Source: Pseudogemmobacter lacusdianii (GTDB lineage Bacteria > Pseudomonadota > Alphaproteobacteria > Rhodobacterales > Rhodobacteraceae). From it: DNA of 64,000 nt. The notes under the pieces were generated by a model, which had not been told where the DNA came from, searched no databases, and worked only from the letters and a program-made list of their open reading frames with translations. The stretch spans positions 1-64,000 of the forward strand of contig NZ_JAVDBT010000012.1 in the NCBI RefSeq assembly GCF_030848395.1, read 5' to 3'. This document shows, one piece after another, positions 1 through 8,792 of the stretch. How positions within the stretch are numbered: position 1 is the first letter of the stretch; each line of letters starts with the position of its first letter. The position numbers and the translations under genes were made by a program.

Positions 1-314
1 CTGCTCCTTCTCTGGTTGGGCAGACTCTACATCACAGCGAGGGATCTTCCGGGGGGCAGGTCACAACCTCGCAACCGCAGCAGAGTGATTTCGGTCCGCA
101 ACCTTCAAATCACCGCCGAGTGCTTCAGTCAGTTGGGTCTTGTTACCGAAGTGTGATCGGAGATGCGCAGGTATAGCAAGCCGAGCCCAGTAACGACCGT
201 CTTTTTCTTTCCAATGACGCCGCTTCGCCGCCAATTTTCAATACCCCATTCTGGCACCAGAAAAGGCACTAGACCCTTAGAATCAAGAGGAATATTTGAG
301 ATCAAGGGGATAAA
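1..314. other. Left-edge stretch with no convincing gene
   Basis: This segment lies downstream of the 3' end of tRNA-Thr and is less GC-rich than the rest of the window. Two plus-strand frames are open from the left edge, ending at a TGA near 154 and a TAG near 174, so the tail of a gene entering from the left is possible. Neither translation resembles a family I recognise. A minus-strand frame runs into the tRNA and is not credible. No repeat or integrase fragment was recognised. Confidence 0.4.
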
Positions 315-389
<75 letters not shown>

Positions 390-499
390 GCCTTCGATGG
401 GGCCGATCTAGACGAAGCTTTCGGGGACCGCAACCCCTTTTTGCCGCTTTTTATTCGCTCCACTGGACCGCCCGCCCCCGCTGCGATATTCAGCCCTCT

Positions 500-670
500 A
501 TGCGCGATCCAGACCAGCCGCCCTCCACCGGAAAACCTCTGAAAAAGCCGGCTCCGCTGACCAAGGACGACCGGCTGAAGGCGGCGCTCAAGGCAAATAT
601 GGCGCGCCGCAAGGCGCAAGCGAAGGCGCGCGGCGATATGGCCCGCGACCAAAACAACAAGAACGAGTGA
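500..670 (+). CDS. Small basic hypothetical protein upstream of murA
   Basis: A 56-residue protein rich in Lys, Arg, Pro and Ala, starting at the ATG at 500 and ending 7 bp before murA. The frame is open further upstream, but that part runs through tRNA-Thr, so the internal ATG is taken as the start. The C-terminal half ([20 protein letters not shown]) looks like one charged helix. It has no signal peptide or membrane segment. Small basic genes of this kind are common just upstream of murA in Rhodobacteraceae, from general knowledge. Function is unknown; the tight spacing suggests co-transcription with murA. Confidence 0.7.
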   Translation: MRDPDQPPSTGKPLKKPAPLTKDDRLKAALKANMARRKAQAKARGDMARDQNNKNE

Positions 671-677
671 GGCAGGC

Positions 678-1946
678 ATGGATTCGATTCTGGTCAAGGG
701 CAACGGGCCGCTTAACGGGGTGATCCCGATCGCAGGGGCGAAAAACGCCTGTTTGGCGCTGATGCCAGCCACTTTGCTCTCGGAAGAGCCGCTGACTCTG
801 ACCAATGCGCCGCGGCTGTCCGACATCCGCACGATGACACAACTTCTCGAAAGCCTCGGCGTTGAGGTCTCAGCCCTGCAAGACGGCAAGGTCATCACCA
901 TGTCCTCGCATGGCCTGCTGAACCCGGTCGCCGATTATGACATCGTGCGCAAAATGCGTGCCTCGAACCTCGTGCTGGGGCCGCTTTTGGCGCGGCTTGG
1001 CCATGCTGTCGTCTCGCTGCCGGGCGGTTGCGCGATCGGCGCGCGCCCGATGGACATCCATATCGACGCGCTCACCGCCCTTGGGGCCGAGATTGAGCTG
1101 CGCGATGGCAACCTGCATGCGAAAACGCAAGGCGGGCTCAAAGGGGCGGTGCATGAGATGCGCTTTGCCTCGGTCGGGGCGACGGAAAACTTCGTCATGG
1201 CCGCCACTTTGGCCAAAGGCACTTCGGTACTGAAAAACGCCGCGCGCGAGCCGGAGATTGTCGATCTTATCCACTGCCTGCGCCGCATGGGCGCTGAGAT
1301 CGAGGGCGAAGGCACCTCCACCATCACCATCCAAGGCGTTGATCGCCTCAACGGCGCGACTCACCCCGTCGTCACCGACCGGATCGAGCTTGGCACCTAT
1401 ATGCTGGTCCCCGCCATTACAGGCGGTGAGATTGAATGCCTCGGCGGGCGGATCAACCTCGTCGGCGCGTTTTGCGAAAAGCTGGATGCAGCGGGGATCT
1501 CCGTCACGGAAACCGAGCGCGGCTTGAAAGTCACCCGCCGGAATGACCGCGTGAAAGCTGTCGATGTGGTGACCGAACCCTTCCCCGGCTTCCCGACCGA
1601 TCTGCAGGCGCAGATGATGGCGCTACTTTGCACGGCCGATGGCACATCTGTCTTGGAAGAAAAGATCTTCGAGAATCGCTTCATGCATGCGCCCGAGTTG
1701 ATGCGGATGGGCGCGAAGATCGAAGTGCAAGGCGGTCATGCCACCGTCACCGGGGTTGAGAAACTGCGCGGCGCGCGGGTCATGGCGACCGATCTGCGCG
1801 CCTCTGTCAGCCTTATCCTTGCCGCACTGGCGGCCGAGGGCGAAACTGTGGTGAGCCGGGTCTACCATCTTGATCGCGGCTATGAGCGGGTCGAAGAAAA
1901 GCTCTCGGCTTGCGGAGCCAAAATCGAACGGATCCGTTCTGAATAA
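678..1946 (+). CDS. murA: UDP-N-acetylglucosamine 1-carboxyvinyltransferase
   Basis: MurA catalyses the first committed step of peptidoglycan synthesis in the cytoplasm, transferring enolpyruvate from PEP to the 3'-OH of UDP-GlcNAc. The 422-residue length matches the family. K22-N23 of the substrate-binding AKNA motif is present. The fosfomycin-reactive catalytic cysteine is C118 in the loop [13 protein letters not shown], and R124-type and FPTDLQAQ motifs follow. It is a two-domain inside-out alpha/beta barrel. It begins 7 bp after the small basic gene and is followed after 25 bp by the DUF2948 gene, an arrangement conserved in alphaproteobacteria. The assignment is secure. Confidence 0.98.
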   Translation: MDSILVKGNGPLNGVIPIAGAKNACLALMPATLLSEEPLTLTNAPRLSDIRTMTQLLESLGVEVSALQDGKVITMSSHGLLNPVADYDIVRKMRASNLVLGPLLARLGHAVVSLPGGCAIGARPMDIHIDALTALGAEIELRDGNLHAKTQGGLKGAVHEMRFASVGATENFVMAATLAKGTSVLKNAAREPEIVDLIHCLRRMGAEIEGEGTSTITIQGVDRLNGATHPVVTDRIELGTYMLVPAITGGEIECLGGRINLVGAFCEKLDAAGISVTETERGLKVTRRNDRVKAVDVVTEPFPGFPTDLQAQMMALLCTADGTSVLEEKIFENRFMHAPELMRMGAKIEVQGGHATVTGVEKLRGARVMATDLRASVSLILAALAAEGETVVSRVYHLDRGYERVEEKLSACGAKIERIRSE

Positions 1947-1971
1947 GGCGCAATAAAGGGGCGGTTCGCAG

Positions 1972-2448
1972 ATGGCAGACGCAAAGTTCAAAGACGGCGG
2001 TGAGGCGCCCTTGCGGCTTTTGGCGCAAGAGGCTGGCGATCTGCCGGTGCTCTCGGCCCTTTTGCAAGATGCTGTGCTGACCGGGGCGGATGTCACCTAT
2101 GACCGCCGCCGCCGCCGCTTTGTGGCGCTCCTCAACCGCTTCCGCTGGGAGGACCGTGAGGAAGCCGCCCGCGATTCGCGCCCCTTTGAGCGCGTGCGCA
2201 GCGTGCTTACCGTCGAAGACGTGCTCTCGGCGCAAGTCATGGGCATCGCGCCGGGGCAAAAGGACGAAGTGCTCTCGATCCTTTCGCTGACATGGGAGCC
2301 ACAAGAGGAAGGCAGCGGTCGGCTTACCCTCACCTTCGCGGGTGACGGCGCGCTGGCCTTGCAGCTGGAAGCGCTGGAGCTGCGGCTGGATGATGTGACC
2401 CGCCCCTATCTCGCCCCCTCGGGCCGCCAACCCGATCACGGGCTCTAA
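1972..2448 (+). CDS. DUF2948 family protein
   Basis: A 158-residue cytoplasmic protein of the DUF2948 family, whose members typically sit between murA and hisD in alphaproteobacteria. Visible traits are the segment DVTYDRRRRRFVALLNRFRW and a C-terminal strand-rich part ending in LRLDDVTRPYLAPSGRQPDH. It has no signal peptide, membrane helix or catalytic motif. It starts at an ATG 25 bp after murA, so it is probably in the same transcript. The molecular function is unknown. Confidence 0.85.
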   Translation: MADAKFKDGGEAPLRLLAQEAGDLPVLSALLQDAVLTGADVTYDRRRRRFVALLNRFRWEDREEAARDSRPFERVRSVLTVEDVLSAQVMGIAPGQKDEVLSILSLTWEPQEEGSGRLTLTFAGDGALALQLEALELRLDDVTRPYLAPSGRQPDHGL

Positions 2449-2450
2449 CC

Positions 2451-2478
2451 CCCCTTTCAGAGCTTAAATATTCCCGGA
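2451..2478 (+). repeat. Intergenic AAATAT-type repeat, single arm
   Basis: The segment CCTTTCAGAGCTTAAATATT followed by CCCGG closely matches the right arm of the palindrome at 6156-6180 (CCTCTTTCAGAACCAAAATA then TCCCG). It lies just after the DUF2948 stop codon. It belongs to a small dispersed family with the elements at 6121-6180, 44987-45035 and 52917-52968. Confidence 0.6.
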
Positions 2479-2562
2479 CGGAAGGCCTTGCGCGCAACGC
2501 AGGGCCGCAGGGGACGAAGCGCCCGAGCCGCCGCCCTCCCCGAAAGCCGCCAGCCCCGCAAA

Positions 2563-2591
2563 TTGACACTTCGCCCCCGCTCCCCTATCCC
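2563..2591 (+). promoter_or_regulatory. Candidate sigma-70 promoter of hisD
   Basis: A perfect -35 TTGACA (2563-2568) is followed after 17 bp by TATCCC (2586-2591). hisD starts at 2621 with a GGAGG Shine-Dalgarno at 2609-2613. The predicted leader is only about 20 nt. The -35 match and spacing make this one of the stronger promoter candidates in the window. Confidence 0.55.
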
Positions 2592-2620
2592 GCAGCCACG
2601 GGTTTGCCGGAGGACCGAAG

Positions 2621-3922
2621 ATGCCGCATTTCCTTGACAGCACGCAGCCGGATTTTGAGGCCGCCTTCACCGCCCTTCTGGGCATGAAGCGCGAAGAGGC
2701 CGAGGATGTGGATGCCATCGTCGCCGGTATCATCGCCGATGTGCGCGCCCGCGGCGATGCGGCGGTGCTTGAGCTGACCGCGCGCTTTGACCGGCTGACG
2801 TTGACCGCTGACACCCTCGCCTTCAGCCCGTCCGAAATGGCGGCTGAGGTGGCCAAAGTTTCTCCCACCGATCGCGAAGCCCTTAAACTCGCGGCCGAAC
2901 GCATCCGCGCTTATCACGAAAGGCAGCGCCCCGAGGACGCCAGCTGGACGGATGCCGCTGGTGCCACTTTGGGTTGGCGCTGGACCGCCGTTTCGGCGGC
3001 CGGGCTTTACGTCCCCGGCGGCACCGCCTCTTACCCCTCCTCGGTGCTGATGAACGCGATCCCGGCGAAAGTCGCCGGTGTCGAACGTTTGGTGATCTGC
3101 TGCCCCACGCCCGACGGTGCGGTGAACCCCTTGGTTTTGCTCGCAGCCCAACTGGCTGGCGTCGATACAGTCTACCGCATCGGCGGTGCCCAAGCCGTTG
3201 CAGCCCTGGCTTACGGCACCGAAACCATTGCGCCGGTTGATAAAATCACCGGCCCCGGCAATGCCTTCGTCGCCGCCGCCAAGCGGCGGGTCTTTGGTCG
3301 CGTCGGCATCGACATGATTGCAGGCCCTTCAGAAGTCCTTGTCATCGCAACCGGTGATCAAGATCCCGATTGGGTCGCCTTGGATCTGCTGTCGCAGGCC
3401 GAGCACGATATTTCCGCGCAAAGCATCCTGATCACCCCCGATGCCGCCTTCGGCCAAGCGGTCGAGGAAGCCATCAAACGCCACCTCACCACCCTGCCCC
3501 GCCGCGATATCGCGGGCCAAAGCTGGGCCGAGAATGGCGCCATCATCACCGTCCGCGATCTGGACGAGGCCGCAGCGCTTTCGAACCGCATCGCGCCTGA
3601 ACATCTTGAGATCCTGACCCCCGATCCCGAAGCGACCGCCGCCAAATGCCTCCATGCCGGCGCGATCTTCCTTGGCGCATTCACGCCCGAGGCGATCGGC
3701 GATTATGTCGGCGGGCCGAACCACGTCCTGCCCACCGCCCGCTCGGCCCGCTTCTCCTCGGGCCTCAACGTGCTGGATTTCATGAAGCGCACCACGATCT
3801 CGCGCATGACCCCGGAAGCGCTGAAAGCCATTGGCCCCGCTGCCGAGGCTTTGGCGGCATCGGAAGGCCTGCATGCCCACGGCCTCAGCGTCACGGCGCG
3901 GCTGGCCCGTCTCAACGGCTGA
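2621..3922 (+). CDS. hisD: Histidinol dehydrogenase
   Basis: HisD performs the last two steps of histidine synthesis, oxidising L-histidinol to L-histidine with two NAD+ in a zinc-dependent homodimer. The 433 residues match the family length. Recognisable motifs are the nucleotide-binding stretch [36 protein letters not shown], the zinc-ligand region [12 protein letters not shown], the catalytic APEHLE and the C-terminal GPNHVLPT. The ATG follows GGAGG with 7 nt spacing. A promoter candidate lies just upstream, and UPF0262 and a phosphatase-like gene follow. Confidence 0.98.
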   Translation: MPHFLDSTQPDFEAAFTALLGMKREEAEDVDAIVAGIIADVRARGDAAVLELTARFDRLTLTADTLAFSPSEMAAEVAKVSPTDREALKLAAERIRAYHERQRPEDASWTDAAGATLGWRWTAVSAAGLYVPGGTASYPSSVLMNAIPAKVAGVERLVICCPTPDGAVNPLVLLAAQLAGVDTVYRIGGAQAVAALAYGTETIAPVDKITGPGNAFVAAAKRRVFGRVGIDMIAGPSEVLVIATGDQDPDWVALDLLSQAEHDISAQSILITPDAAFGQAVEEAIKRHLTTLPRRDIAGQSWAENGAIITVRDLDEAAALSNRIAPEHLEILTPDPEATAAKCLHAGAIFLGAFTPEAIGDYVGGPNHVLPTARSARFSSGLNVLDFMKRTTISRMTPEALKAIGPAAEALAASEGLHAHGLSVTARLARLNG

Positions 3923-3926
3923 GCAA

Positions 3927-3953
3927 GGCCGCGCAGTGCTCTTGTGCGCGGCC
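3927..3953 (+). terminator. Hairpin after hisD
   Basis: A perfect 9-bp inverted repeat, GGCCGCGCA (3927-3935) and TGCGCGGCC (3945-3953), encloses a 9-nt loop. No T-run follows, so it may be a pause site, an mRNA stabiliser or a partial terminator rather than a strong intrinsic terminator. Confidence 0.5.
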
Positions 3954-3994
3954 AGCGGCTCGGGCATCAAAGGTGCAGTGTTAAGGGAACAGTG

Positions 3995-4474
3995 ATGACC
4001 AACCGCCTTTGCCATATCGAGATCGATGAAAAGGGCCTTGCGCGCCCGACGCCGGAAATCGAGCAGGAACGCCGCGTCGCCATTTTCGATCTCTTGGAAG
4101 AGAACCGCTTCGGCCTGCCGCCCCGTGAGGGCCGCGAGATCCCCGCCGGCCCCTACCGGCTGCATCTGGCGATCCGCGAGGGCCGGTTGGTCTTTGGCAT
4201 CACCACCGAAGCCGAGACCCCTGCGGGCGAATTCCACCTTTCGCTTGGCCCTTTCCGCCAAGTGGTGAAGGACTATTTCCAGATCTGCGAAAGCTATTTT
4301 GAGGCGGTGAAGCGCTTGCCCCCCAGCCAGATCGAAGCGATCGATATGGCCCGGCGCGGCATCCACAATGAAGGCGCTTCGATCCTGCAAGAGCGCCTTT
4401 CCGGCAAGGCCGAGGTTGACCAAGACACCGCCCGCCGCCTTTTCACCCTTATCTGCGTCCTGCACTGGGGGTGA
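3995..4474 (+). CDS. UPF0262 family protein
   Basis: A 159-residue protein of the UPF0262 family, found in alphaproteobacteria in this hisD-linked position. Characteristic segments are FHLSLGPFRQVVKDYFQICE, PPSQIEAIDMARRGIHNEG and the C-terminal RRLFTLICVLHWG. It appears soluble and cytoplasmic. The start is the ATG at 3995, preceded by AGGGAA; an adjacent in-frame GTG at 3992 is an alternative. The stop overlaps the GTG start of the next gene (GTGA), which suggests translational coupling. Function is unknown. Confidence 0.9.
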   Translation: MTNRLCHIEIDEKGLARPTPEIEQERRVAIFDLLEENRFGLPPREGREIPAGPYRLHLAIREGRLVFGITTEAETPAGEFHLSLGPFRQVVKDYFQICESYFEAVKRLPPSQIEAIDMARRGIHNEGASILQERLSGKAEVDQDTARRLFTLICVLHWG

Positions 4475-4947
4475 TCTTGGGCGCTTTCCCCCAGTCTGTC
4501 CTTTTCTGCTGCGATCATAACGCTGTGCGCTCGCCAATGGCGGAGGGGCTGATGAAGTTGCTCTATGGCCAGCGCGCCTATGTGCAATCGGCGGGGGTCA
4601 AGAATGACATGGAGATTGACGGCTTTTCCATCGCCGTCTGCCAAGAGATCGGGGTCGAACTCAGCCGCCACCGCAGCCGCTCATTTGAGGAAATGCAGCA
4701 ATGGGGCGATGATCTGGGGCAATTTGACCTGATCGTGGCACTCTCTCCTGCCAGCCAACGCATGGCGCTAGAGCTGACCCGCTACCACCATCTTGAGGTG
4801 GAATATTGGCCGATCCTCGACCCAACCGGCCTTGGCGAGACCCGTGACGGCAAGCTTGCCGCCTATCGCCAAGCGCGCGAGCAGATCCGCACCCGGATGA
4901 TCGACCGCTTCGGCCCACCGACCGAAGATCTGCCCGCCAAGGACTAG
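4471..4947 (+). CDS. Low-molecular-weight protein-tyrosine-phosphatase-like protein
   Basis: A 158-residue member of the low-molecular-weight phosphatase/arsenate reductase superfamily. The N-terminal P-loop C-x5-R-S is present (CCDHNAVRS, nucleophile at about C14). The distal aspartate that acts as general acid is probably in the WPILDPTG segment. Substrates of this subgroup are not known, and it is not clearly ArsC. It starts at GTG overlapping the UPF0262 stop. The conserved pairing with UPF0262 suggests a shared role, which is inference. Confidence 0.85.
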   Translation: MILGAFPQSVLFCCDHNAVRSPMAEGLMKLLYGQRAYVQSAGVKNDMEIDGFSIAVCQEIGVELSRHRSRSFEEMQQWGDDLGQFDLIVALSPASQRMALELTRYHHLEVEYWPILDPTGLGETRDGKLAAYRQAREQIRTRMIDRFGPPTEDLPAKD

Positions 4948-5079
4948 CCCCCTTACCCGCGCCGCGCCATCAACCGGCGCCGTTGCGGCACGAAAGGTCG
5001 CAATCGGCCAAGTTTGCGTCCCCTCCGTGCTTGGCCTTGCGCAACAGCGCCTCTAGTCTGACCGCGCAAGACAAAGGAT

Positions 5080-5496
5080 ATGCCCATGGCCCGCGCCGAA
5101 ACCCTCGCCCTGATCCAACGCTATTACGAAGCCTTCAACGCCGGTGATACGGCGGGCATGCTGGCCTGCATCACCGATGACATCGAGCATCGGGTGAATG
5201 AAGGCGCGCATCGTCTGGGCAAAGAACTCTTCACCGAATTCTGCTCGCATATGGGCGTCAGCTACCGCGAAACCCTGAAAGATATGGTGTTTTTCGCCAA
5301 TGATGCGGGCGACCGTGCCGCTGCCGAATTTGTTGTGCATGGCGAATATCTCAAGACCGATCCCGGCCTGCCCGAGGCAAAAGGCCAGCGCTACATCCTG
5401 CCCGCAGGCGGCTTCTTCGACATCCGTGGCGACAAAATCGCCCGCATCACCACCTTCTACAACCTGAACGACTGGGTGGCGCAGGTCTCCAAATGA
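5080..5496 (+). CDS. SnoaL-like / ketosteroid-isomerase-related protein
   Basis: A 138-residue protein of the NTF2-like fold. It has the typical N-terminal helix LALIQRYYEAFNAGDTAGM, then alternating strands and the C-terminal FFDIRGDKIARITTFYN. Such proteins are small cone-shaped isomerases or hydrolases, but the substrate cannot be read from the sequence. The ATGs at 5080 and 5086 are both possible starts. Its stop overlaps the ATG of the acetyltransferase gene by 4 bp, so the two are translationally coupled. Confidence 0.8.
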   Translation: MPMARAETLALIQRYYEAFNAGDTAGMLACITDDIEHRVNEGAHRLGKELFTEFCSHMGVSYRETLKDMVFFANDAGDRAAAEFVVHGEYLKTDPGLPEAKGQRYILPAGGFFDIRGDKIARITTFYNLNDWVAQVSK

Positions 5497-6086
5497 TGGA
5501 CGAGGTCACTGTTCGTGCCCTGACCGGGGCGGATTTGGAACAGGCGCTGGACGGCGTTGCCGCCCTGCGCATCGCAGTCTTTCGCGATTGGCCCTATCTC
5601 TACGATGGCTCGCTCGATTACGAGCGGGCCTATCTGCAAACCTATCGCGACAGCCCCGGCGCTTTGCTGGTGGGCGCTTTCCACGGCGATCAATTGATCG
5701 GCGCTTCGACCTCGACCCCGATGGAAGACCATGCCGAGGCTTTTGCCGAGCCTTTAAAAGCCATTGGTCTGCCGGTCGAGACCATTCTTTACGGCGCGGA
5801 ATCGGTGCTTTTGCCCGCTTTCCGTGGCCAAGGCCTTGGCCACCGCTTCTTCGATCTGCGCGAAGAACATGCCCGCGCCCTCGGCCGCAGCCATGTTGCC
5901 TTTTGCTCGGTGATGCGCCCCGACAATCACCCGATGCGGCCCGCACATTTCCGCACCAATGACGCCTTCTGGCGCGGCCGCGGCTATACGCCTCTCGACG
6001 GTGTTTTTGCCGAATTCAGCTGGAAAGACACCAACGCTGCCGCCGAAAGCGCCAAGCCTTTGCAGTTCTGGATCCGCGAACTCTAA
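5493..6086 (+). CDS. GNAT family N-acetyltransferase
   Basis: A 197-residue single-domain GNAT protein. The acetyl-CoA-binding motif A is LLPAFRGQGLGHRFFDLRE, with the pyrophosphate loop RGQGLG. A C-terminal strand FWRGRGYTPLDGVFAEFSW follows. The acceptor substrate is unknown. The gene overlaps the SnoaL-like gene at ATGA. A strong palindrome at 6121-6180 follows the stop and probably ends the transcript. Confidence 0.85.
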   Translation: MMDEVTVRALTGADLEQALDGVAALRIAVFRDWPYLYDGSLDYERAYLQTYRDSPGALLVGAFHGDQLIGASTSTPMEDHAEAFAEPLKAIGLPVETILYGAESVLLPAFRGQGLGHRFFDLREEHARALGRSHVAFCSVMRPDNHPMRPAHFRTNDAFWRGRGYTPLDGVFAEFSWKDTNAAAESAKPLQFWIREL

Positions 6087-6120
6087 ACCCTCCCCTTTGC
6101 CCCGACTCCGGATGCCTCCG

Positions 6121-6180
6121 GCGGGGATATTTAAGTTCTGAAAGAGGCCTTAACCCCTCTTTCAGAACCAAAATATCCCG
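6121..6180 (+). repeat. Long intergenic palindrome (AAATAT family), probable terminator
   Basis: A perfect 12-bp inverted repeat, TTCTGAAAGAGG (6136-6147) and CCTCTTTCAGAA (6156-6167), encloses CCTTAACC. The arms extend imperfectly into GGGATATTTAAG on the left and CCAAAATATCCC on the right, nearly doubling the stem. It follows the acetyltransferase gene and precedes the infA promoter region. The right arm is repeated at 2451-2478. Confidence 0.7.
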
Positions 6181-6243
6181 AGAGTAAGTCGTCAGGCCGA
6201 GGGCGCAGAGCCCCCTTCCCCGTCCCACAAAGTCAATTTGCCC

Positions 6244-6272
6244 TTGAAACTTCAAGGTTTCGGGCGCATATG
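6244..6272 (+). promoter_or_regulatory. Candidate infA promoter
   Basis: TTGAAA (6244-6249) and CATATG (6267-6272) are separated by 17 bp, about 50 bp upstream of infA. The extended -35 CTTGAAA with a CATAT-type -10 also resembles alphaproteobacterial heat-shock sigma factor sites. CTTGAA-AC-TTCAAG is palindromic here. Confidence 0.35.
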
Positions 6273-6325
6273 CGCGGCAAGAAACGCCTGCGGCTCCCGC
6301 GGGCCCTACCCCTATTGGAGTGACC

Positions 6326-6544
6326 ATGGCCAAGGAAGACATTCTCGAATTCCCCGGTGTCGTTAAGGAACTTCTGCCCAATGCGACATTCAAGGTCGAA
6401 CTCGACAATGGCCATGAGTTGATTGCAACGATGGCCGGCAAGATGCGCAAGAACCGCATCCGGGTTCTGGCAGGCGACAAGGTGCAGGTGGAAATGACCC
6501 CCTACGACCTGTCGAAGGGCCGCATCAACTACCGTTTCAAGTAA
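6326..6544 (+). CDS. infA: Translation initiation factor IF-1
   Basis: A 72-residue protein with one S1-like OB fold, matching IF-1 over its full length: [13 protein letters not shown] at the start, [19 protein letters not shown] in the centre and [11 protein letters not shown] at the end. IF-1 binds the ribosomal A site during initiation. The ATG at 6326 gives the usual N-terminus; the GTG at 6320 is an unlikely alternative. maf follows after 6 bp. Confidence 0.98.
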   Translation: MAKEDILEFPGVVKELLPNATFKVELDNGHELIATMAGKMRKNRIRVLAGDKVQVEMTPYDLSKGRINYRFK

Positions 6545-6550
6545 GCCGTC

Positions 6551-7126
6551 TTGCGGCTTATTCTGGGCTCCGCATCGCCGCGCCGCAAGGAATTGCTGGC
6601 GCAAATCGGGATCACTCCCGATGCGATCTTGCCCCCCGATATAGATGAGGATCCCCGCAAGGGCGAGTTGCCCCGCCCCTATGCGGCGCGTCTGGCCCGC
6701 GAAAAGGCACTCGCCGTGCCTGCGGATCCTGAAGATCTGGTGCTTTGCGCCGATACCACTGTGGCGCTTGGCCGCCGCATCCTTGGCAAACCCGCCGATG
6801 CTGGCGAGGCTGCCGCTTTCCTCACACTGCTCGGCGGCCGTCGCCATGAGGTGATTACTGCCGTCGCTTTGCGGCGCGGCGATCGCATCTGGGCGCGCGA
6901 AAGCGTCTCGGTGGTGAAGATGAAGCGCCTCTCCGATGATGAGCTGAACGCCTATCTGCAATCTGGCGAATGGCAAGGCAAAGCCGGCGCATACGGCATC
7001 CAAGGCCTTGCCGGGGCCTTCCTGCCTTGGATCCAAGGCTCTTATTCCGGCATTATGGGCCTGCCTTTGGCCGAAACCTCAACCCTATTGCAGGCCGCAG
7101 GCTGGCCATTGTGGAGAAGCGCATGA
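6551..7126 (+). CDS. maf: Maf-like nucleoside triphosphate pyrophosphatase
   Basis: A 191-residue house-cleaning NTP pyrophosphatase that hydrolyses non-canonical or excess nucleotides. It shows the N-terminal signature [12 protein letters not shown], the catalytic aspartate segment [10 protein letters not shown], and [15 protein letters not shown] near the end. The start is TTG at 6551, only 6 bp after infA; the signature begins at residue 4, so nothing is missing. Its TGA overlaps the ATG of the RNase gene (ATGA), which suggests coupling. The exact base specificity cannot be read. Confidence 0.93.
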   Translation: MRLILGSASPRRKELLAQIGITPDAILPPDIDEDPRKGELPRPYAARLAREKALAVPADPEDLVLCADTTVALGRRILGKPADAGEAAAFLTLLGGRRHEVITAVALRRGDRIWARESVSVVKMKRLSDDELNAYLQSGEWQGKAGAYGIQGLAGAFLPWIQGSYSGIMGLPLAETSTLLQAAGWPLWRSA

Positions 7127-8151
7127 AGGGCCGCGTGCTGTGCCTTGACCAGATCGACGGTCGCCCTGCGGCGGCCTTGTTGGTCGACGGGCGTCTGGAA
7201 GAACTGACCATCGACCCCGAAGGTGATGAGGCGATCCCCGGCGCGATCTACCGCGCCATTGCCGACCGCCCGATGAAGGGCCTTGGCGGCATGTTCGTCA
7301 AACTCCCCTTCGGGCGCGGCTTTTTGCGCCAAACCGGCGGCATTGCCCCCGGTGGCCGGGTGCTGGTGCAAGTCTCGGGCCCGACCGAGCCCGGCAAAGC
7401 CACCCCCGTCACCACGCGACTTTTGTTCAAATCGCGCTTTGCCATCATCACCCCCGGCGCACCGGGCCTGAACATCAGCCGCCGCATCCGCGATGAGGCG
7501 TTGCGCGATGAGCTGCAGGCTTTGGCCGAAGAGGGCATGGCAGGCGCAGATGAGATGATGGGCCTCATTCTGCGCTCGGCCTGCGAAGAGGCGGAACCCG
7601 AGGCCGTAGCCGAAGATATCGCCGCGATGCGGGGTCTTGCCGAGGCGATCCTCAAAGATCTCGACGGTGGGCCTGAGCTGTTGCTCGACGGCCCTTCGGC
7701 GCATGATCTGGCTTGGCGCGACTGGCTCGACCCGGCCCCCGATGAGGTCGCCGAAGAGGGCAGCTTCGAAGATCATGCCGTCACGGATGAAATCGAATCG
7801 CTCCTCGCCACCCGCGTCGATCTTGGCGAAGGTCATATGATGATCGAGCCAACCCGCGCCTTGGTCGCGGTGGATGTGAACACCGGCAGCGACACTTCGC
7901 CCGCCGCCGCGCTGAAGGTGAACGTTGCCGCCGCGCGCGAATTGCCGCGCCAGCTGCGCCTGCGCGGCCTTGGCGGCCAAGTCGTGATCGATTTCGCCCC
8001 GATGCCCAAGCGCGAGCGTCACATCCTTGATCAGGTGATGAAAGCCGCTTTCAAAGGCGATGGTGAGACGAATCTGGCCGGCTGGACCACGCTGGGTCTG
8101 TTCGAGCTGACCCGCCGCCGCGACCGTCTCGCCTTGCGGGATCTTCTATGA
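7123..8151 (+). CDS. Short ribonuclease E/G family protein
   Basis: A 342-residue RNase E/G-type endoribonuclease, shorter than E. coli RNase G (489 residues). The DNase-I-like catalytic core is visible: the two metal-binding aspartates fall in [10 protein letters not shown] (D251) and [14 protein letters not shown] (D290). The RNase-H-like region precedes them. The N-terminal S1 part seems reduced. The protein ends about 50 residues after the second aspartate, with no CPxC zinc-link or tetramerisation domain. The start at the ATGA overlap with maf is preferred over upstream in-frame codons. It also overlaps yacG at its end. Confidence 0.88.
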   Translation: MKGRVLCLDQIDGRPAAALLVDGRLEELTIDPEGDEAIPGAIYRAIADRPMKGLGGMFVKLPFGRGFLRQTGGIAPGGRVLVQVSGPTEPGKATPVTTRLLFKSRFAIITPGAPGLNISRRIRDEALRDELQALAEEGMAGADEMMGLILRSACEEAEPEAVAEDIAAMRGLAEAILKDLDGGPELLLDGPSAHDLAWRDWLDPAPDEVAEEGSFEDHAVTDEIESLLATRVDLGEGHMMIEPTRALVAVDVNTGSDTSPAAALKVNVAAARELPRQLRLRGLGGQVVIDFAPMPKRERHILDQVMKAAFKGDGETNLAGWTTLGLFELTRRRDRLALRDLL

Positions 8152-8348
8152 GCGCGGGCTGCCCGATTTGCGGCAAAGAGACGGTACATGCCTACCGTCC
8201 CTTCTGCTCGCGCCGCTGCGCCGACATCGATTTGGGCCGTTGGCTGAACGAAAGCTACCGCGTTCCGGACGATGCGGCGGGCGAGGATGATATTTCTTCG
8301 GACGCTTTGCCCTTAGAAATAAGGCCCGAAGGAAAGAAGCCGCACTAG
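8148..8348 (+). CDS. yacG: DNA gyrase inhibitor YacG, zinc-binding
   Basis: A 66-residue treble-clef zinc protein. The four cysteine ligands are in CPICGK and [17 protein letters not shown], the hallmark of YacG, which binds GyrB and inhibits gyrase in E. coli. The C-terminal third is acidic and probably disordered. The ATG overlaps the RNase stop (ATGA). An intrinsic terminator starts inside the last codons and includes the stop codon. Confidence 0.93.
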   Translation: MSAGCPICGKETVHAYRPFCSRRCADIDLGRWLNESYRVPDDAAGEDDISSDALPLEIRPEGKKPH

Positions 8349-8369
8349 CTTGTGAAATAGTGCTTTTTT
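8342..8369 (+). terminator. Intrinsic terminator of the infA-maf-RNase-yacG operon
   Basis: GCACTA (8342-8347) pairs with TAGTGC (8358-8363) across a 10-nt loop and is followed at once by six T residues. The left arm overlaps the yacG stop codon. Confidence 0.65.
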
Positions 8370-8373
8370 CCTC

Positions 8374-8402
8374 TGGACACCCCCGAACGCCTTGGCTATT
8401 AC
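8374..8402 (+). promoter_or_regulatory. Candidate promoter of tRNA-Phe
   Basis: TGGACA (8374-8379, five of six to TTGACA) and TATTAC (8397-8402) are 17 bp apart, ending 15 bp upstream of the mature tRNA 5' end. Confidence 0.6.
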
Positions 8403-8417
8403 GCCCACACCAAGCGT

Positions 8418-8493
8418 GCCCAGATAGCTCAGTTGGTAGAGCAGCGGATTGAAGATCCGCGTGTCCGCGGTTCGAATCCGTGTCTGGGCACCA
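8418..8493 (+). tRNA. tRNA-Phe (anticodon GAA)
   Basis: A complete 76-nt cloverleaf: acceptor GCCCAGA/TCTGGGC, D arm TAGCTCAGTTGGTAGAGC, anticodon loop ATTGAAGAT carrying GAA, T arm with GGTTCGAATCC, and encoded ACCA. It reads UUC/UUU. Confidence 0.97.
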
Positions 8494-8542
8494 CTTAACT
8501 CCCTGATAATAAAACAGTTAAGTGGTGCCGCCTTTCGGCGGT
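8490..8542 (+). terminator. Two hairpins after tRNA-Phe
   Basis: A perfect 11-bp inverted repeat, ACCACTTAACT (8490-8500) and AGTTAAGTGGT (8516-8526), uses the tRNA discriminator and CCA as part of its left arm. A second stem, CCGCC-TTTC-GGCGG (8528-8541), follows directly. There is no T-run; both probably act in 3'-end formation. The remaining stretch to 8792 has no gene I can support. Confidence 0.55.
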
Positions 8543-8687
8543 CAGTTCGCGTTTGAGCACCGTCTCTTCCCTCTAAGCCGCTTTGCTTGGCATGACATGC
8601 TCGCCACGCAAGCTGCGCAGGCGCACCGTATTCCCCCGATCACCGGCGACTTTAAGCCGATCCGCTTGTGGCCCCCTCGCCCATCCC

Positions 8688-8713
8688 GGAACCCCGCGTT
8701 CCGCCCCAGCGTT
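8688..8713 (+). promoter_or_regulatory. Candidate general-stress (EcfG-type) promoter
   Basis: GGAAC (8688-8692), 17 bp, then CGTT (8710-8713) matches the alphaproteobacterial EcfG sigma-factor consensus GGAAC-N16/17-CGTT. It lies 80 bp upstream of a DUF892 stress gene. The -35 is also the left arm of a small palindrome GGAAC-CCCGC-GTTCC, so an operator is an alternative. Confidence 0.4.
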
Positions 8714-8792
8714 TGGCTCTTGATGCTCTGTGCCCCGCGTTTGCGCCGCTCAGATTCGTCGCAATTCGCTTGGCCCCAAAAGGATGCCGCTG

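Noticed and set aside
3329-4537. 402-codon minus-strand frame
   Set aside because: Antisense to hisD and UPF0262, both well supported.
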